Positions 52,694-62,532 of a DNA stretch of 64,000 nt are shown in pieces (within the stretch, counting starts at the first letter, position 1; the number at the start of each line of letters is the position of its first letter). The stretch comes from Nostoc sp. B(2019). Lineage in GTDB: Bacteria; Cyanobacteriota; Cyanobacteriia; Cyanobacteriales; Nostocaceae. Where the stretch lies: contig NZ_WVID01000002.1 in NCBI RefSeq assembly GCF_010091925.1, forward strand, positions 117,081-181,080, given 5' to 3'. The notes beneath the pieces were generated by a model, which saw only the letters and a list, made by a program, of their open reading frames with translations, had not been told where the DNA came from and made no database searches. The position numbers and the translations under genes are program-made.

Positions 52694-55009
52694 CTAAGAT
52701 TCTCCTGGCCAGGGTTTAGTAGGAGCTTCGGAATCGTCTAAATATAAAGATGAGTTGTCTTGTAGTACAGATCTGTTTTCAGATATTACCTTGTCCAGCG
52801 CTGCGAGGGCTTCTGATGCAGACTGATATCGCTGTTTGAAGTCATCTTGCACCATTGTACTGAGAATCTCAGCGAAGGAGTTGCTTACCTGTGCCTTGTC
52901 GCTCCACCTTAACTCACTATAAGCATCTCTATCTAGCTCATGAGGAGCTATACCAGTCAAGGCTTTAATCCCAATCATGCCGACTGCATAGATGTCACTA
53001 CTATACTGGGGACGCCCAAAACATTGCTCGCTTGGCGCATAACCTTGAGTCCCAATGCCAATGGTAAAGGGGGTTTGCTCTTGACTATCAAGCTGATTTG
53101 CTATGACTTCTTTGACAGCACCAAAGTCAATTAGTACCAGCTTGCTGTCTAAGTGTCGCCGGATAATATTACCAGGTTTAATATCCCGGTGAATCACATC
53201 GTTTTCATGGACAAATGTTAATGTTTGCAATAAATCCTTAACAATTTCAATGACTGCGGTTTCCAAAAGGGGTTTGTTTGATAGTAGTTCTTGACTCAGA
53301 GGATGGCCAATTACATACTCTTGAACTAAATAAAATTCTTCGTCTTGTTCAAAATAAGCCAAAAGCTGAGGAATTTGGCTGTGTGTTCCCAGTTTTTCTA
53401 GTGTTTGCGCCTCTGAGTTAAATAAACGTCTAGCAAGTTGCAACCCTTCTGATTTAGTGCTGACTGGTTTTAGCTGTTTGACAACACATCGCGGGTAGCC
53501 AGGACGTTGGATATCTTCTGCAATGTAGGTTTCACTGAATCCGCCTGAACCGAGAACTTTAACAATTTTGTAGCGTCCAGCGAGTACTTTCCCAGAGACA
53601 GCTAAATCTCGCTGCTGGAGTAAGTCTTGCAAATCATTTTGCTGGCTGATAATCTCTTGGACAACAGGAGAAGATTTATATCTTTGAAAAATGTCTATTA
53701 ATTGGCGCGTTCTGAGCTTATCCCTAGCCACTTCAGTTCCCAGGTAGGAAAGTCCGCTCATTGCGATCGCAAGCATTGGTATAGTAGTAGGAAAATTTAA
53801 CTGACCATAGATAAATAACACATAGCTTATTCCTCCCCAAATACTAGCCAGGACAATGCTAGACAGCAATCTATTAATGCCGCGCTTGTTTCTAGTAATG
53901 ATAAAAATTGTACCGCCAACTAGAACTAGTACAAACAAACCCCGCAGCAGTGGACTTTTAATTGCAACGGTGATTGCTTTACCAGTCATTAAAGTTGCGA
54001 TCGCATTGGCATGAATTTCTACTCCCGACATCCGCTCAATGGTGTTGGTAGCAGCTATTGCATGATAATCATTGCTTAACTTATCTGTTGAACCAATCAA
54101 GACGATCTTATCTTTGAAAACCTTTCCCTGCTGCAAATAATTGTTCCAGTTTTCCGGCTCGAATACGTACCAAAAAGGAATTGGTTCAAATGTACCTGCA
54201 CGTCCCCAGAAATAAATGCGATCGCCTTTTGGCTGAGGATATTTTACTTGGGCTGCCCTCAGAACTGCATCATCAAATGAGGGTAGTTTCGCTGTTAACA
54301 AATCATTTTCAGCTAACAATTTGGGAAACTCGCTTGCTAATCGGTGAACCTTACCGTCAACCTCTATGGGAAAATTAGCTGAACCAATGGACACTGACCC
54401 TGTACGAAAAATTTGTTGCGGCTGTGTCAGTTGCATGAACGGCCCTTGGTGCGTTTCAAAATTTTCGTAGAGTGCTGCTAAGGTGACTTTACTGCCATAT
54501 TTTTGCAATACTGCTTGGAGTTGGCGATCGTCGTCAACTCCGTAGCTACTTGGTGTGTCAAAAACGACATCTATCGCTACAGAGCGTACACCAGCCTTAA
54601 TTAACTTTGAAATTACCTGGGCATAAGCAGCACGTTTATAGGGAAAAGATTTCAGTGTTTCTAAGTAGGCATACTGTTGCGTATCTGTTTTATAGTACTG
54701 TTCGGGGACTGATATTGACTGATCGTCTATAGCTAAAATTACAATATCTTCTGGAGGCACAATCGGCCCGCGCAGTTGAAAAAAAGTGGAAAGTGCTTGA
54801 TTCTCCATTAATTGAACCAAGCCTAAACTAGAAGCACTCAGCAGTGCTCCCCCCATTGCTAAAGTACCAGCAAGTAGATGACCTAGACGAGCCATCAGCT
54901 TGGACTGGCGTGCTGATACCGTCGAAGTTGCTTTTGTAGGTTTACTTAAAAGTCTATTGGCAGCAGAGACATATTTTTTGGTTAAGGTAGATGTAGGTTC
55001 TTCTGCCAT
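52694..55009 (-). CDS. CHASE2-domain Ser/Thr protein kinase
   Basis: A 771-residue protein. An N-terminal helix is followed by a periplasmic CHASE2 domain (about 95-350: DIVILAIDDQSISVPEQYY, YAQVISKLIKAGVRSVAIDV, FKDKIVLIGSTDKLSNDYHA), then three membrane helices (about 375-440) and a cytoplasmic eukaryotic-type kinase. Kinase motifs: VLGSGGFSETYIAED, Lys in CVVKQLKP, HRDIKPGNII, DFGAVKEV, and a P+1 region GTQGYAPSEQ. All catalytic residues are present. It senses an unknown external signal and phosphorylates unknown targets. Confidence 0.94.
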   Translation of the reverse strand: MAEEPTSTLTKKYVSAANRLLSKPTKATSTVSARQSKLMARLGHLLAGTLAMGGALLSASSLGLVQLMENQALSTFFQLRGPIVPPEDIVILAIDDQSISVPEQYYKTDTQQYAYLETLKSFPYKRAAYAQVISKLIKAGVRSVAIDVVFDTPSSYGVDDDRQLQAVLQKYGSKVTLAALYENFETHQGPFMQLTQPQQIFRTGSVSIGSANFPIEVDGKVHRLASEFPKLLAENDLLTAKLPSFDDAVLRAAQVKYPQPKGDRIYFWGRAGTFEPIPFWYVFEPENWNNYLQQGKVFKDKIVLIGSTDKLSNDYHAIAATNTIERMSGVEIHANAIATLMTGKAITVAIKSPLLRGLFVLVLVGGTIFIITRNKRGINRLLSSIVLASIWGGISYVLFIYGQLNFPTTIPMLAIAMSGLSYLGTEVARDKLRTRQLIDIFQRYKSSPVVQEIISQQNDLQDLLQQRDLAVSGKVLAGRYKIVKVLGSGGFSETYIAEDIQRPGYPRCVVKQLKPVSTKSEGLQLARRLFNSEAQTLEKLGTHSQIPQLLAYFEQDEEFYLVQEYVIGHPLSQELLSNKPLLETAVIEIVKDLLQTLTFVHENDVIHRDIKPGNIIRRHLDSKLVLIDFGAVKEVIANQLDSQEQTPFTIGIGTQGYAPSEQCFGRPQYSSDIYAVGMIGIKALTGIAPHELDRDAYSELRWSDKAQVSNSFAEILSTMVQDDFKQRYQSASEALAALDKVISENRSVLQDNSSLYLDDSEAPTKPWPGES

Positions 55010-55749
55010 ATCGTGCTACTGATTGATTTAGGTACAACACTTTTATTTATTTAGTCCCTGTTTGAGAGCAATCACGTTGAAATAAGACTTAAATGAAAAA
55101 CTTATATATTTGTAAACTATCCTTTCTTCCTCAACGAACTTGTGTAGGTAGAGCTAGCCCTCAAGAGATTCCAACTCAAGTACTGTCTAATTTATTTTCT
55201 CTCTCTGAGTGAGTTCTAACTTGTGATTATTCCACAGATTCACCAGCCAGAGATACTTCGCCTCTGCACTTGGTTGCAGCAAGATTTTATTCTACCGTAG
55301 CCAACAGGTACAACTCAAACTACGAGGTCTAGCAGAAGCTCTTCCAAAGGCTGATTCTGTCTCTCGTGCAATGTTGGTGCTCTCTATAAAGCCAGCCTTC
55401 TATTGACAGCAAAACCTATAGATAGGCATCAACTTATATCCTACCTTAAGCTTATGCTATACCTCTTTAGGAGTAAACTTTAGTGTTATACAGCAAAGAA
55501 TGCTGTTACTCAGTCTATTTTATTGGTAGATTTTGATCACAGAGTAGCTCTTACAGTGCCGGAGGTGAAAAAGGTCTAGCGCCCAAGATCTCAAATCCAA
55601 TGTTTTAGCCGATTTTATGCTTTGAAAGCTGTAACATAAAAGCTATAGATGAAGGGCTACTTTATAGATATTAGCAAACTTGCCATTTGAGAATTGCTAT
55701 AATCTATTGTTCCATCTAAATTCTTTTCTATTATTAGGTGTAAATTTTT
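55010..55749. other. 740-bp intergenic region
   Basis: No gene recognised. A plus-frame stretch at 55227-55406 is open for 59 codons (RFTSQRYFASALGCSKILF ... LRGLAEALPKADSVSRAM) without a start or ribosome-binding site; it may be a decayed gene fragment. The rest is AT-rich. Confidence 0.35.
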
Positions 55750-56271
55750 ATGGGTTCTCCAATGAATCGTCTGTCTATTTTTGTAGACGGAAACAATATG
55801 TTCTATGCTCAACAAAAAAATGGTTGGTTTTTCGACCCGCGGCGAGTCTTAGAATACTTCAAATACGAACAACCAGACACAGCCTTAATTAATGCATTCT
55901 GGTACACTGGTTTAAAAGATCCACAAGATCAACGAGGTTTCAGAGATGCTCTAATTAGTCTGGGATATACAGTACGAACTAAAATTCTCAAAGAATACTA
56001 CGATGATTCTTCTGGTCGTTACTCGCAAAAAGCTAATTTAGATATTGAAATTGTTGTAGATATGTTTAATACAGTAGAGCAGTATGACCGGGTAGTATTA
56101 TTTAGTGGTGATGGAGATTTTGAAAGGGCAATTGAACTATTACGAGGAAAAAATACTTATATTACAGTAGTATCTACAGAAGGGATGATAGCTAGAGAAT
56201 TGCGTAATGCTACGGACAGATATATAGATTTAAATGATATCAGAGATCAAATAGAAAAAACAGAAGGTTAA
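55750..56271 (+). CDS. LabA-like NYN (PIN-fold) domain protein
   Basis: A 173-residue protein. SIFVDGNNMFYAQQK carries the first acidic residue and Asn of the NYN nuclease-like fold. KANLDIEIVVDMF and VVLFSGDGDFERAIELLRG add the others (Asp residues that would bind Mg2+). It closely fits the LabA/DUF88 family; LabA in Synechococcus is a negative-feedback component of the KaiC-dependent clock output. Ribonuclease activity is likely by fold but not proven. It precedes leuA by about 95 bp on the same strand. Confidence 0.9.
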   Translation: MGSPMNRLSIFVDGNNMFYAQQKNGWFFDPRRVLEYFKYEQPDTALINAFWYTGLKDPQDQRGFRDALISLGYTVRTKILKEYYDDSSGRYSQKANLDIEIVVDMFNTVEQYDRVVLFSGDGDFERAIELLRGKNTYITVVSTEGMIARELRNATDRYIDLNDIRDQIEKTEG

Positions 56272-56366
56272 TCACCTTAGCAATTATTTACAAACGTAAG
56301 AGTAAAATAAAAACCAAGGTTGAAGATATTTTGAGTTACAAGTAAACATTAAACAGCAAAGTGCAA

Positions 56367-57971
56367 ATGACAAACAAAACAGAGCGAATCATCATTTTTG
56401 ACACTACACTTCGAGATGGAGAACAGTGTCCAGGAGCAACTTTAAATATAGACGAAAAATTAGTTATAGCTAAGCAACTAGCTCGTCTGGGTGTGGATGT
56501 GATTGAGGCAGGCTTTGCTTTTGCCAGTCCTGGAGATTTTGAGGCAGTTAGCAAGATTGCCCAAATGGTAGGAACAGAAAATGGGCCTGTAATTTGTAGT
56601 TTGGCAAGAGCAATTAAAGCAGATATTGAAGCTGCGGCAGAAGCATTAAAACCAGCAGTTAAAGGTAGGATTCACACATTTATTTCTACTTCTGATATTC
56701 ATTTAGAGTATCAGCTGCGGAAGTCACGAGCAGAAGTGTTAGCGATCGCAGAGGAAATGGTCGCTTATGCCAAGTCCTTCATGCCTGATGTAGAATTTTC
56801 TCCAATGGATGCTGCTCGTTCTGATCCAGAATTTCTTTACCAAGTGTTAGAGCGGACAATCGCTGCTGGTGCAACAACAGTTAATATTCCTGACACTGTG
56901 GGTTACATCACCCCCAGCGAATTTGGAGCAATAATTAAGGGCATTAAAGAAAATGTCCCCAACATTGATCAAGCGATTATTTCTGTTCACGGACATAATG
57001 ATTTAGGCTTGGCAGTTGCTAACTTCTTAGAAGCTGTAAAAAATGGTGCACGGCAACTAGAATGTACAATTAATGGCATTGGTGAACGAGCAGGAAATGC
57101 AGCACTAGAAGAGTTAGTGATGGCGTTACATGTGCGGCGACAATATTTTAACTTTTATTTCGGAAGACCTGCTGAATCTCAAGAACCCCTGACAAATATC
57201 GACACCCGTGAAATTTATAGAACCTCGCGCCTAGTTTCCAATTTGACAGGAATGCTAGTGCAACCAAATAAAGCAATAGTAGGGGCAAATGCTTTTGCCC
57301 ATGAGTCTGGTATTCACCAAGATGGTGTGTTAAAAAATCGGCTCACCTACGAAATTATGGATGCCCAATTGATTGGTTTGACAAACAATCAAATAGTTTT
57401 GGGTAAACATTCAGGTAGAAATGCTTTCCGCACCCGCTTGAAAGAATTGGGCTTTGAACTATCGGAAACCGAATTAAATAAAGCATTCGTCAAATTTAAA
57501 GAGGTAGCGGATAAAAAGAAAGAAATTTCTGATCGGGATTTGGAAGCGATCGCTAATGATGAAATCCAACAAGCACCCGATTTATTCCGTGTTGAATTGG
57601 TGCAAGTTTCCTGCGGGAGTAACGCCCGTCCCACTGCTACAGTTACCCTCCGCACCCCAGAAGGTGAAGAATTAACCGATGCGGCGATTGGTACTGGCCC
57701 AGTAGATGCAGTTTACAAGGCTATTAACCGTGTAGTGAATGTACCCAACCAGTTGATTGAGTTTTCTGTGCAGTCAGTAACAGCTGGTATCGATGCGATT
57801 GGAGAAGTAACCATCCGTTTACGACATGAATCTAGAGTGTTTTCTGGCCATGCGGCGAACACAGATATCATCGTGGCATCAGCGCAAGCTTATGTAAATG
57901 CGCTTAATCGGCTTTATGCATCTTTGCAAACTCAAGAAAAGCCAGAGGAAGTATCTGCACAGAAAGTCTAA
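56367..57971 (+). CDS. leuA: 2-isopropylmalate synthase
   Basis: From ATG 56367 the protein is 534 residues. The TIM-barrel catalytic domain starts with [16 protein letters not shown] (metal-binding Asp, Arg), and [12 protein letters not shown] provides the two metal His. [19 protein letters not shown] and [13 protein letters not shown] follow. The C-terminal LeuA dimer domain (from about residue 400) is the leucine feedback site. It condenses 2-oxoisovalerate and acetyl-CoA, the first step of leucine synthesis. Full length, no defects seen. Confidence 0.97.
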   Translation: MTNKTERIIIFDTTLRDGEQCPGATLNIDEKLVIAKQLARLGVDVIEAGFAFASPGDFEAVSKIAQMVGTENGPVICSLARAIKADIEAAAEALKPAVKGRIHTFISTSDIHLEYQLRKSRAEVLAIAEEMVAYAKSFMPDVEFSPMDAARSDPEFLYQVLERTIAAGATTVNIPDTVGYITPSEFGAIIKGIKENVPNIDQAIISVHGHNDLGLAVANFLEAVKNGARQLECTINGIGERAGNAALEELVMALHVRRQYFNFYFGRPAESQEPLTNIDTREIYRTSRLVSNLTGMLVQPNKAIVGANAFAHESGIHQDGVLKNRLTYEIMDAQLIGLTNNQIVLGKHSGRNAFRTRLKELGFELSETELNKAFVKFKEVADKKKEISDRDLEAIANDEIQQAPDLFRVELVQVSCGSNARPTATVTLRTPEGEELTDAAIGTGPVDAVYKAINRVVNVPNQLIEFSVQSVTAGIDAIGEVTIRLRHESRVFSGHAANTDIIVASAQAYVNALNRLYASLQTQEKPEEVSAQKV

Positions 57972-58058
57972 GCTCGTACCTGTCAAATTGCCCATAATAA
58001 AAGTACCACATCTGATTTTTAGCATCAGCTAAAAAACTCCTTCTCTTAATTGAAAATA

Positions 58059-58144
58059 CTTTGTGTCTTTGTCTTGAAAAGTTATGTTCGCCGGAAGCCG
58101 GCGCACCCTACGGGAAGCAAGCTACATACTTTTCGCTGTGCCTT
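58059..58144 (-). repeat. 86-bp dispersed repeat, copy B (inverted relative to copy A)
   Basis: Reverse complement of 52487-52572 with one mismatch seen. It lies in the 310-bp spacer after leuA. Together the copies bracket the kinase, labA-like and leuA genes. Confidence 0.88.
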
Positions 58145-58281
58145 AGTGGTAAAAATATTGAACCATGAAGACACCAAGACACAAAGATAAAAAAGGTTTT
58201 CATTCGTTATGGTGTACGCAGTTCATGACAGCTACTTAGAGGAGGAGTTAAATGTGTGGTTACGGAAATTTGTTGTAAATC

Positions 58282-58761
58282 ATGCTGACAGAAAAACATA
58301 TCACTATTAGAGAAGCCACCACAAAAGAAGACTCACTGATTGCAGAACACTTTTACCAACTGTGGCTAGATATTGGTGTTCATGAAAGTAATATCTGCCT
58401 TGAATGGCTGGAGATTACACTCAAATTTATAGCAGAAGCGCGTCAGGATTTGTTTTACAAAGCTTTTGTTGCAGAGGTTGATAATGTAGTTGTAGGTTCT
58501 GTAAGTTGTCAACTGTTTACAGGTTTATACCCGAATGTTTTCAAAGATGAATATCGTAAATTTGGATATATTTGGGGCGTTTACGTTGAACAATCTCAAC
58601 GGAGACAAGGCATTGCTAAACATCTAACTAATAAAGCAATTGAATATTTAAAAGTTATCGGTTGCACGCGGGTAGTTCTTAACGCTTCGCCCTCGGGTAA
58701 ACCAGTTTACTCTAGCCTCGGTTTCTCTGAAAGTAATGCAATGCAATTAGATTTGATTTAA
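58282..58761 (+). CDS. GNAT-family N-acetyltransferase
   Basis: A 159-residue protein. ITIREATTKEDSLIAEHFYQLW starts the fold; FGYIWGVYVEQSQRRQGIAKHLTNKAIEYL contains the acetyl-CoA pyrophosphate loop (QRRQGIA), and RVVLNASPSGKPVYSSLGFSES is the usual C-terminal substrate part. Substrate unknown. It sits 27 bp before the DapF-like gene on the same strand, so both may belong to one pathway. Confidence 0.9.
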   Translation: MLTEKHITIREATTKEDSLIAEHFYQLWLDIGVHESNICLEWLEITLKFIAEARQDLFYKAFVAEVDNVVVGSVSCQLFTGLYPNVFKDEYRKFGYIWGVYVEQSQRRQGIAKHLTNKAIEYLKVIGCTRVVLNASPSGKPVYSSLGFSESNAMQLDLI

Positions 58762-58788
58762 GTAGAGCAACTTTTTTGCCTTGTAGTG

Positions 58789-59670
58789 ATGTGTGAGCAA
58801 CCTAAATTGATCAAGTTCTACAAATATCATGCTCTTGGCAACGACTATCTAGTTATTAATCCCCAGGATTTATTATTTCCGCTTACCCCTGAAAAAATTA
58901 AGACAATTTGCCATCGAAATTTTGGAATTGGCTCAGATGGTATCTTGTTGGGGCCGTTAGCATCCGAAATAGCACAGTTTGGATTACGCATCTTCAATCC
59001 AGACGGGAGTGAGGCAGAAAAGAGTGGTAATGGACTGCGGATTTTTTCTCGCTACCTCTGGGATAGAGGTATTGTTAGCGAAGAGTCATTCTCAATTGAA
59101 ACTGTGGGTGGATTGGTTCAATCGACTATCCAAGATGCAGGGAAAACGGTTCATGTAGAGATGGGAAAAGTTAGCTTTTGGAGTAATGATATCCCAGTAG
59201 TTGGCGATGCCTACGGCGGGCTAAGCCTACGCAGAGAAGTAATTGAAGAAAAAATCAATGTTAGCGATAAAACTTTTACCTTCTGTGCAGCGACTATTGG
59301 CAATCCGCACTGTGTGATTCCTCTATCTGAAATCAACCCCGCCATTGCCAAACACTATGGGCCAATATTAGAAGTTCATCCCTTCTTCCCAAATCGTACG
59401 AATGTTCAATTCATGAAAGTCTTAAACCGAAATACTATTCAAATTGAAATTTGGGAGAGGGGTGCTGGCTACACTTTAGCTTCAGGTAGTAGTAGCAGTG
59501 CAGCGGCGGCTGTTGCACATAAACTTGGTTTGTGCGATTCCTCTATTACTGTGCAAATGCCTGGTGGAGAAATTTTGATCCAAATCGACAATGATTTTAC
59601 AATTTCCATGACAGGCTCTATAACGAAGGTTGCTGAAGGTGAATTATCAGCAGAAATGTTTGCAGACTAA
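58789..59670 (+). CDS. DapF-like protein lacking both catalytic cysteines
   Basis: A 293-residue protein with the diaminopimelate-epimerase fold. FYKYHALGNDYLVI, FGIGSDGILLG, RIFNPDGSEAEKSGNGLRIF, AATIGNPHCVI, and WERGAGYTLASGSSSSAAAA are the standard DapF blocks. In true DapF the two racemising cysteines occur in AEMCGNGxR and LACGTGAxA. Here they are Ser in EKSGNG and ASGSSSS. Two-base epimerisation by Cys thiols is thus not possible, and another activity or a dead enzyme is expected. A 29-bp repeat is inserted in frame (DAYGGLSLR). Start ATG 58789; GTG 58786 is directly before. Confidence 0.88.
   Translation: MCEQPKLIKFYKYHALGNDYLVINPQDLLFPLTPEKIKTICHRNFGIGSDGILLGPLASEIAQFGLRIFNPDGSEAEKSGNGLRIFSRYLWDRGIVSEESFSIETVGGLVQSTIQDAGKTVHVEMGKVSFWSNDIPVVGDAYGGLSLRREVIEEKINVSDKTFTFCAATIGNPHCVIPLSEINPAIAKHYGPILEVHPFFPNRTNVQFMKVLNRNTIQIEIWERGAGYTLASGSSSSAAAAVAHKLGLCDSSITVQMPGGEILIQIDNDFTISMTGSITKVAEGELSAEMFAD
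59204..59232 (+). repeat. 29-bp dispersed repeat inserted in frame in the DapF-like gene
   Basis: GCGATGCCTACGGCGGGC then TAAGCCTACGC, coding DAYGGLSLR. It differs from the copy at 36355 at three positions and is read in the same frame. Confidence 0.8.
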
Positions 59671-59721
59671 AAAGCTTGAATTTGTATTGGGTTGTACTTA
59701 ACTTAAGCTAGTTGCGATCGC

Positions 59722-60159
59722 TTACACTTGATAAGCGTTGGGATTTAAACGCATCATGATTTTTTCCGGCTCTGTCAAATTTTTAAAACCATAACGACGA
59801 TAAAGTCCATGAGCATCTTTTGTACCCAACAACCACCTTTGCACGTCTTGCAGTTCTGGATATTCCAAAATATATTCTACAAACCATTTTCCTAAACCTT
59901 GTCCTCGATAAGGCTCTAGAATAAAAACATCCTTTAACAACGCAGAAGTGGCATAATCAGTAATAACTCTCGCAAAACCAACTTGTTGCTCACCTTCATA
60001 AAGTCCAAAACATAAAGAGTTTTTTATTGCCTTTTCTACTGTGGCTAAAGGGATATTTTCAGCCCAATAGGAAGTCTGTAAAAAATCATGAATCATTTGA
60101 ATATCTAATTTAGATTTATCACTATTGATATAAAATCTATGTTTTAATTCTTCGTTCAT
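59722..60159 (-). CDS. GNAT-family N-acetyltransferase
   Basis: A 145-residue protein. LLKDVFILEPYRGQGLGKWFVEYIL contains the acetyl-CoA loop (YRGQGLG), preceded by VGFARVITDYATSA. The C-terminal GTKDAHGLYRRYGFKNL is typical of a group of single-domain GNATs acting on small molecules. Substrate unknown. It is convergent with the DapF-like gene. Confidence 0.9.
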   Translation of the reverse strand: MNEELKHRFYINSDKSKLDIQMIHDFLQTSYWAENIPLATVEKAIKNSLCFGLYEGEQQVGFARVITDYATSALLKDVFILEPYRGQGLGKWFVEYILEYPELQDVQRWLLGTKDAHGLYRRYGFKNLTEPEKIMMRLNPNAYQV

Positions 60160-60322
60160 CTGATTGCATCTTTTATTTAATATATTGATACCTAAAAATT
60201 AATTTTAATTCATTATTGTGCTCAGTGGATTGCAACATAAGATGATGAAAATACTGAACCATTAGCTAGAAAGCAGAGGCTATATTCAGTGTTCAAGGAT
60301 ATGGGTGCATCTAATATTGATT

Positions 60323-61765
60323 ATGAATCAGCCAACAACAAAATCTTGGCAAGAAGTCCGCGCAGCTTTTAAAAAAATCTGGGGTTATGAAGATTTCCGT
60401 TCACCACAGGGAGAAATTATCAGTAGTTTATTGGCAAAAAAAGATGCACTGATTATTATGCCCACAGGTGGGGGTAAGTCGATTTGCTTTCAACTTCCCG
60501 CGCTATTACAAACAGGATTAACTTTAGTAGTTTCGCCCTTGGTAGCGTTGATGGAAAATCAAGTACAGGAATTACGACAAAGTCACCAAAAAGCTGCACT
60601 TTTACATAGTGAATTGTCTTCATCTCAACGCCGTGCAACTCTGCAAGCTTTGGAACGTCAACAGCTAAGATTACTTTATTTATCACCGGAGACTTTACTG
60701 AGTCCACCAGTATGGGAAAGATTATGTCACCCGGAATTGCAAATTAACGGTTTAATCTTGGATGAAGCCCATTGTTTAGTGCAATGGGGTGATACCTTTC
60801 GACCAGCTTATCGCAGATTAGGAGCGGTACGGCCTGCATTACTCAAATCAAAACCACCAGGAACAAAAATCAGCATCGCTGCTTTTACTGCGACTGCTGA
60901 CCCCTTAGCCCAAAAAATCATTCAAACAGTTTTACAATTACAGCAACCAGAGATTTTCCGCTTGAATCCTTACCGTCCTAACTTGCATCCCAGCGTCCGC
61001 ATAGCTTGGACACCACAAGGCAGAAAACAACAATTATTAAAATTTATTCAAAATAGACCGCAACAAGCTGGGTTAGTTTATGTCCGCACTCGGCGAGATA
61101 GCGAGAATTTAGCCCAATGGTTAGCAGAGATGGGTTATGCCACAGCTAGTTATCATGCGGGATTGGGTGCAGCAGAACGCCGTGCAGTAGAAGCAAGCTG
61201 GTTAGGCGGAAAAATGCTCTTTGTAATCTGTACCTGTGCATTTGGGATGGGGATAAATAAACCAGATGTGCGTTGGGTAATTCACTTTCACGCACCGCAT
61301 CTGTTGTCTGAATATGTGCAAGAAATTGGCCGGGCTGGAAGAGATGGGAAACCAGCCGAGGCGCTGACTTTGGTGAGTGAACCGACGGGGTGGTTAGACC
61401 CAGAAGATAAGCACAGACAGCAGTTTTTTCAAGAACAAATGCGATCGCAACAACAAATAGCGCAACAATTAGTCAAAAAACTGCCGAAGCAGGGAGAAAT
61501 CAATGCAGTGACACGACAATTTCCCGAAGCTGCGATCGCTTTAGCTTCACTCCACAGCAGCGGTCAGCTAAACTGGCTTGACCCGTTTCATTACAGCATT
61601 CAGCAAGGCGCAAAAAATCAGCCATCAACACAATTACACGCTGCAAAACAAATGCATCAATATCTGACTACCAAGCAGTGTCGTTGGCAGTTTTTGTTAA
61701 ATGCTTTTGGTTTTGACAAAGAAGCTGCTAACTGGCGTTGCGGACATTGCGATAATTGCCGCTAA
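60323..61765 (+). CDS. recQ: RecQ-family ATP-dependent DNA helicase, short form
   Basis: A 480-residue protein from ATG 60323 (MNQPTTKSWQEVRAAFKKIW). Helicase motifs: Q-motif region FRSPQGEII, Walker A MPTGGGKSICFQLP, DEAHC box (LILDEAHCLVQWG), motif III AFTATADP, motif V/VI MGINKPDVRWVIHF and QEIGRAGRDG. The C-terminus ends at the zinc motif CGHCDNC. The winged-helix and HRDC domains of E. coli RecQ are missing, so it is a compact 3'-5' helicase. It borders the accessory operon that follows and could be part of a defence context (inferred). Confidence 0.93.
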   Translation: MNQPTTKSWQEVRAAFKKIWGYEDFRSPQGEIISSLLAKKDALIIMPTGGGKSICFQLPALLQTGLTLVVSPLVALMENQVQELRQSHQKAALLHSELSSSQRRATLQALERQQLRLLYLSPETLLSPPVWERLCHPELQINGLILDEAHCLVQWGDTFRPAYRRLGAVRPALLKSKPPGTKISIAAFTATADPLAQKIIQTVLQLQQPEIFRLNPYRPNLHPSVRIAWTPQGRKQQLLKFIQNRPQQAGLVYVRTRRDSENLAQWLAEMGYATASYHAGLGAAERRAVEASWLGGKMLFVICTCAFGMGINKPDVRWVIHFHAPHLLSEYVQEIGRAGRDGKPAEALTLVSEPTGWLDPEDKHRQQFFQEQMRSQQQIAQQLVKKLPKQGEINAVTRQFPEAAIALASLHSSGQLNWLDPFHYSIQQGAKNQPSTQLHAAKQMHQYLTTKQCRWQFLLNAFGFDKEAANWRCGHCDNCR

Positions 61766-61834
61766 TAAAGCAGCCTCCTCTTTCTCTATTGTCCGAACAA
61801 ACCTGACATTTACACAAAATAATGAAATTAATAG

Positions 61835-61864
61835 TTGACATTGTTAGATGCAATCAGCTAGCTT
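61835..61864 (+). promoter_or_regulatory. Sigma-70-like promoter for the right-end operon
   Basis: TTGACA at 61835-61840 and TAGCTT at 61859-61864, with an 18-bp gap, ahead of the ATG at 61903. The -35 is perfect and the -10 is weak. It suggests constitutive expression of the small-gene operon. Confidence 0.45.
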
Positions 61865-61902
61865 GAACATAGAATCAAGCTCTGAGCTTTAGAGGTCAGA
61901 TT

Positions 61903-62532
61903 ATGCCTGACGGAGATAAATATCACACTAAGCTTTCGTGGCGTTATCAGGAGTCTTACCGGGAACTCTGTGAAAGAAAGTCTGACCGCAGCGAAATTGT
62001 ATGGACTTTGAAAAAGGCACTTTTGCTGGATATCAAGAAAAGCTACGGTGACCAGCCCGTTAAACACGCCAAGCGTTTGGGAGAAATGTTGCAAGGAGCT
62101 ATCGAAAATGCTGGTAATAATAGCTCTATGGATTGGCCTACTTTAAGTAAGGAGATTGATCGACAGGTACGACAAGCCGAACTTAAATATTATGAGAAAG
62201 GACTACTCCTTCGTTCTTGTAAGGGTATCATCCATGAGTTTCGTTACAACCAGAGAGTAGATACTAGCAATTTGCCGCAAGCTGTCGTTGAGCGTTTATT
62301 CCGAGAAATTTACAAGTCAAATTTTGAAGAGCGTATTCCTCTGACCTCTGATCATTATGCTGGTCTTGATCGCATTACCGTTATGGAATGTGTTGAGGCA
62401 ATCAATCCAGAGATTTCGGCTGAGATTAGCAAATGGGCGAAGAAAGCTACTGTTGATGAAGATGTGAAAAAGCTGCGATGTTCTCCACGTAAGAAGGTGA
62501 AAGAGATAGGCCTTGAGGAGAATTGGCTATGA
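61903..62532 (+). CDS. Unrecognised protein, first gene of accessory operon
   Basis: A 209-residue protein with ribosome-binding site GAGGT nearby. It is mostly helical and charged: YQESYRELCERKSDRSEIVW, VKHAKRLGEMLQGAIENAGN, VRQAELKYYEKGLLLRSCKG. The C-terminus ISKWAKKATVDEDVKKLRCS ends in a basic and acidic tail (KEIGLEENWL). I do not recognise the family. Its stop overlaps the ATG of the next gene (ATGA at 62529-62532), showing translational coupling. Likely part of a defence or toxin-antitoxin-like module by context only. Confidence 0.65.
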   Translation: MPDGDKYHTKLSWRYQESYRELCERKSDRSEIVWTLKKALLLDIKKSYGDQPVKHAKRLGEMLQGAIENAGNNSSMDWPTLSKEIDRQVRQAELKYYEKGLLLRSCKGIIHEFRYNQRVDTSNLPQAVVERLFREIYKSNFEERIPLTSDHYAGLDRITVMECVEAINPEISAEISKWAKKATVDEDVKKLRCSPRKKVKEIGLEENWL

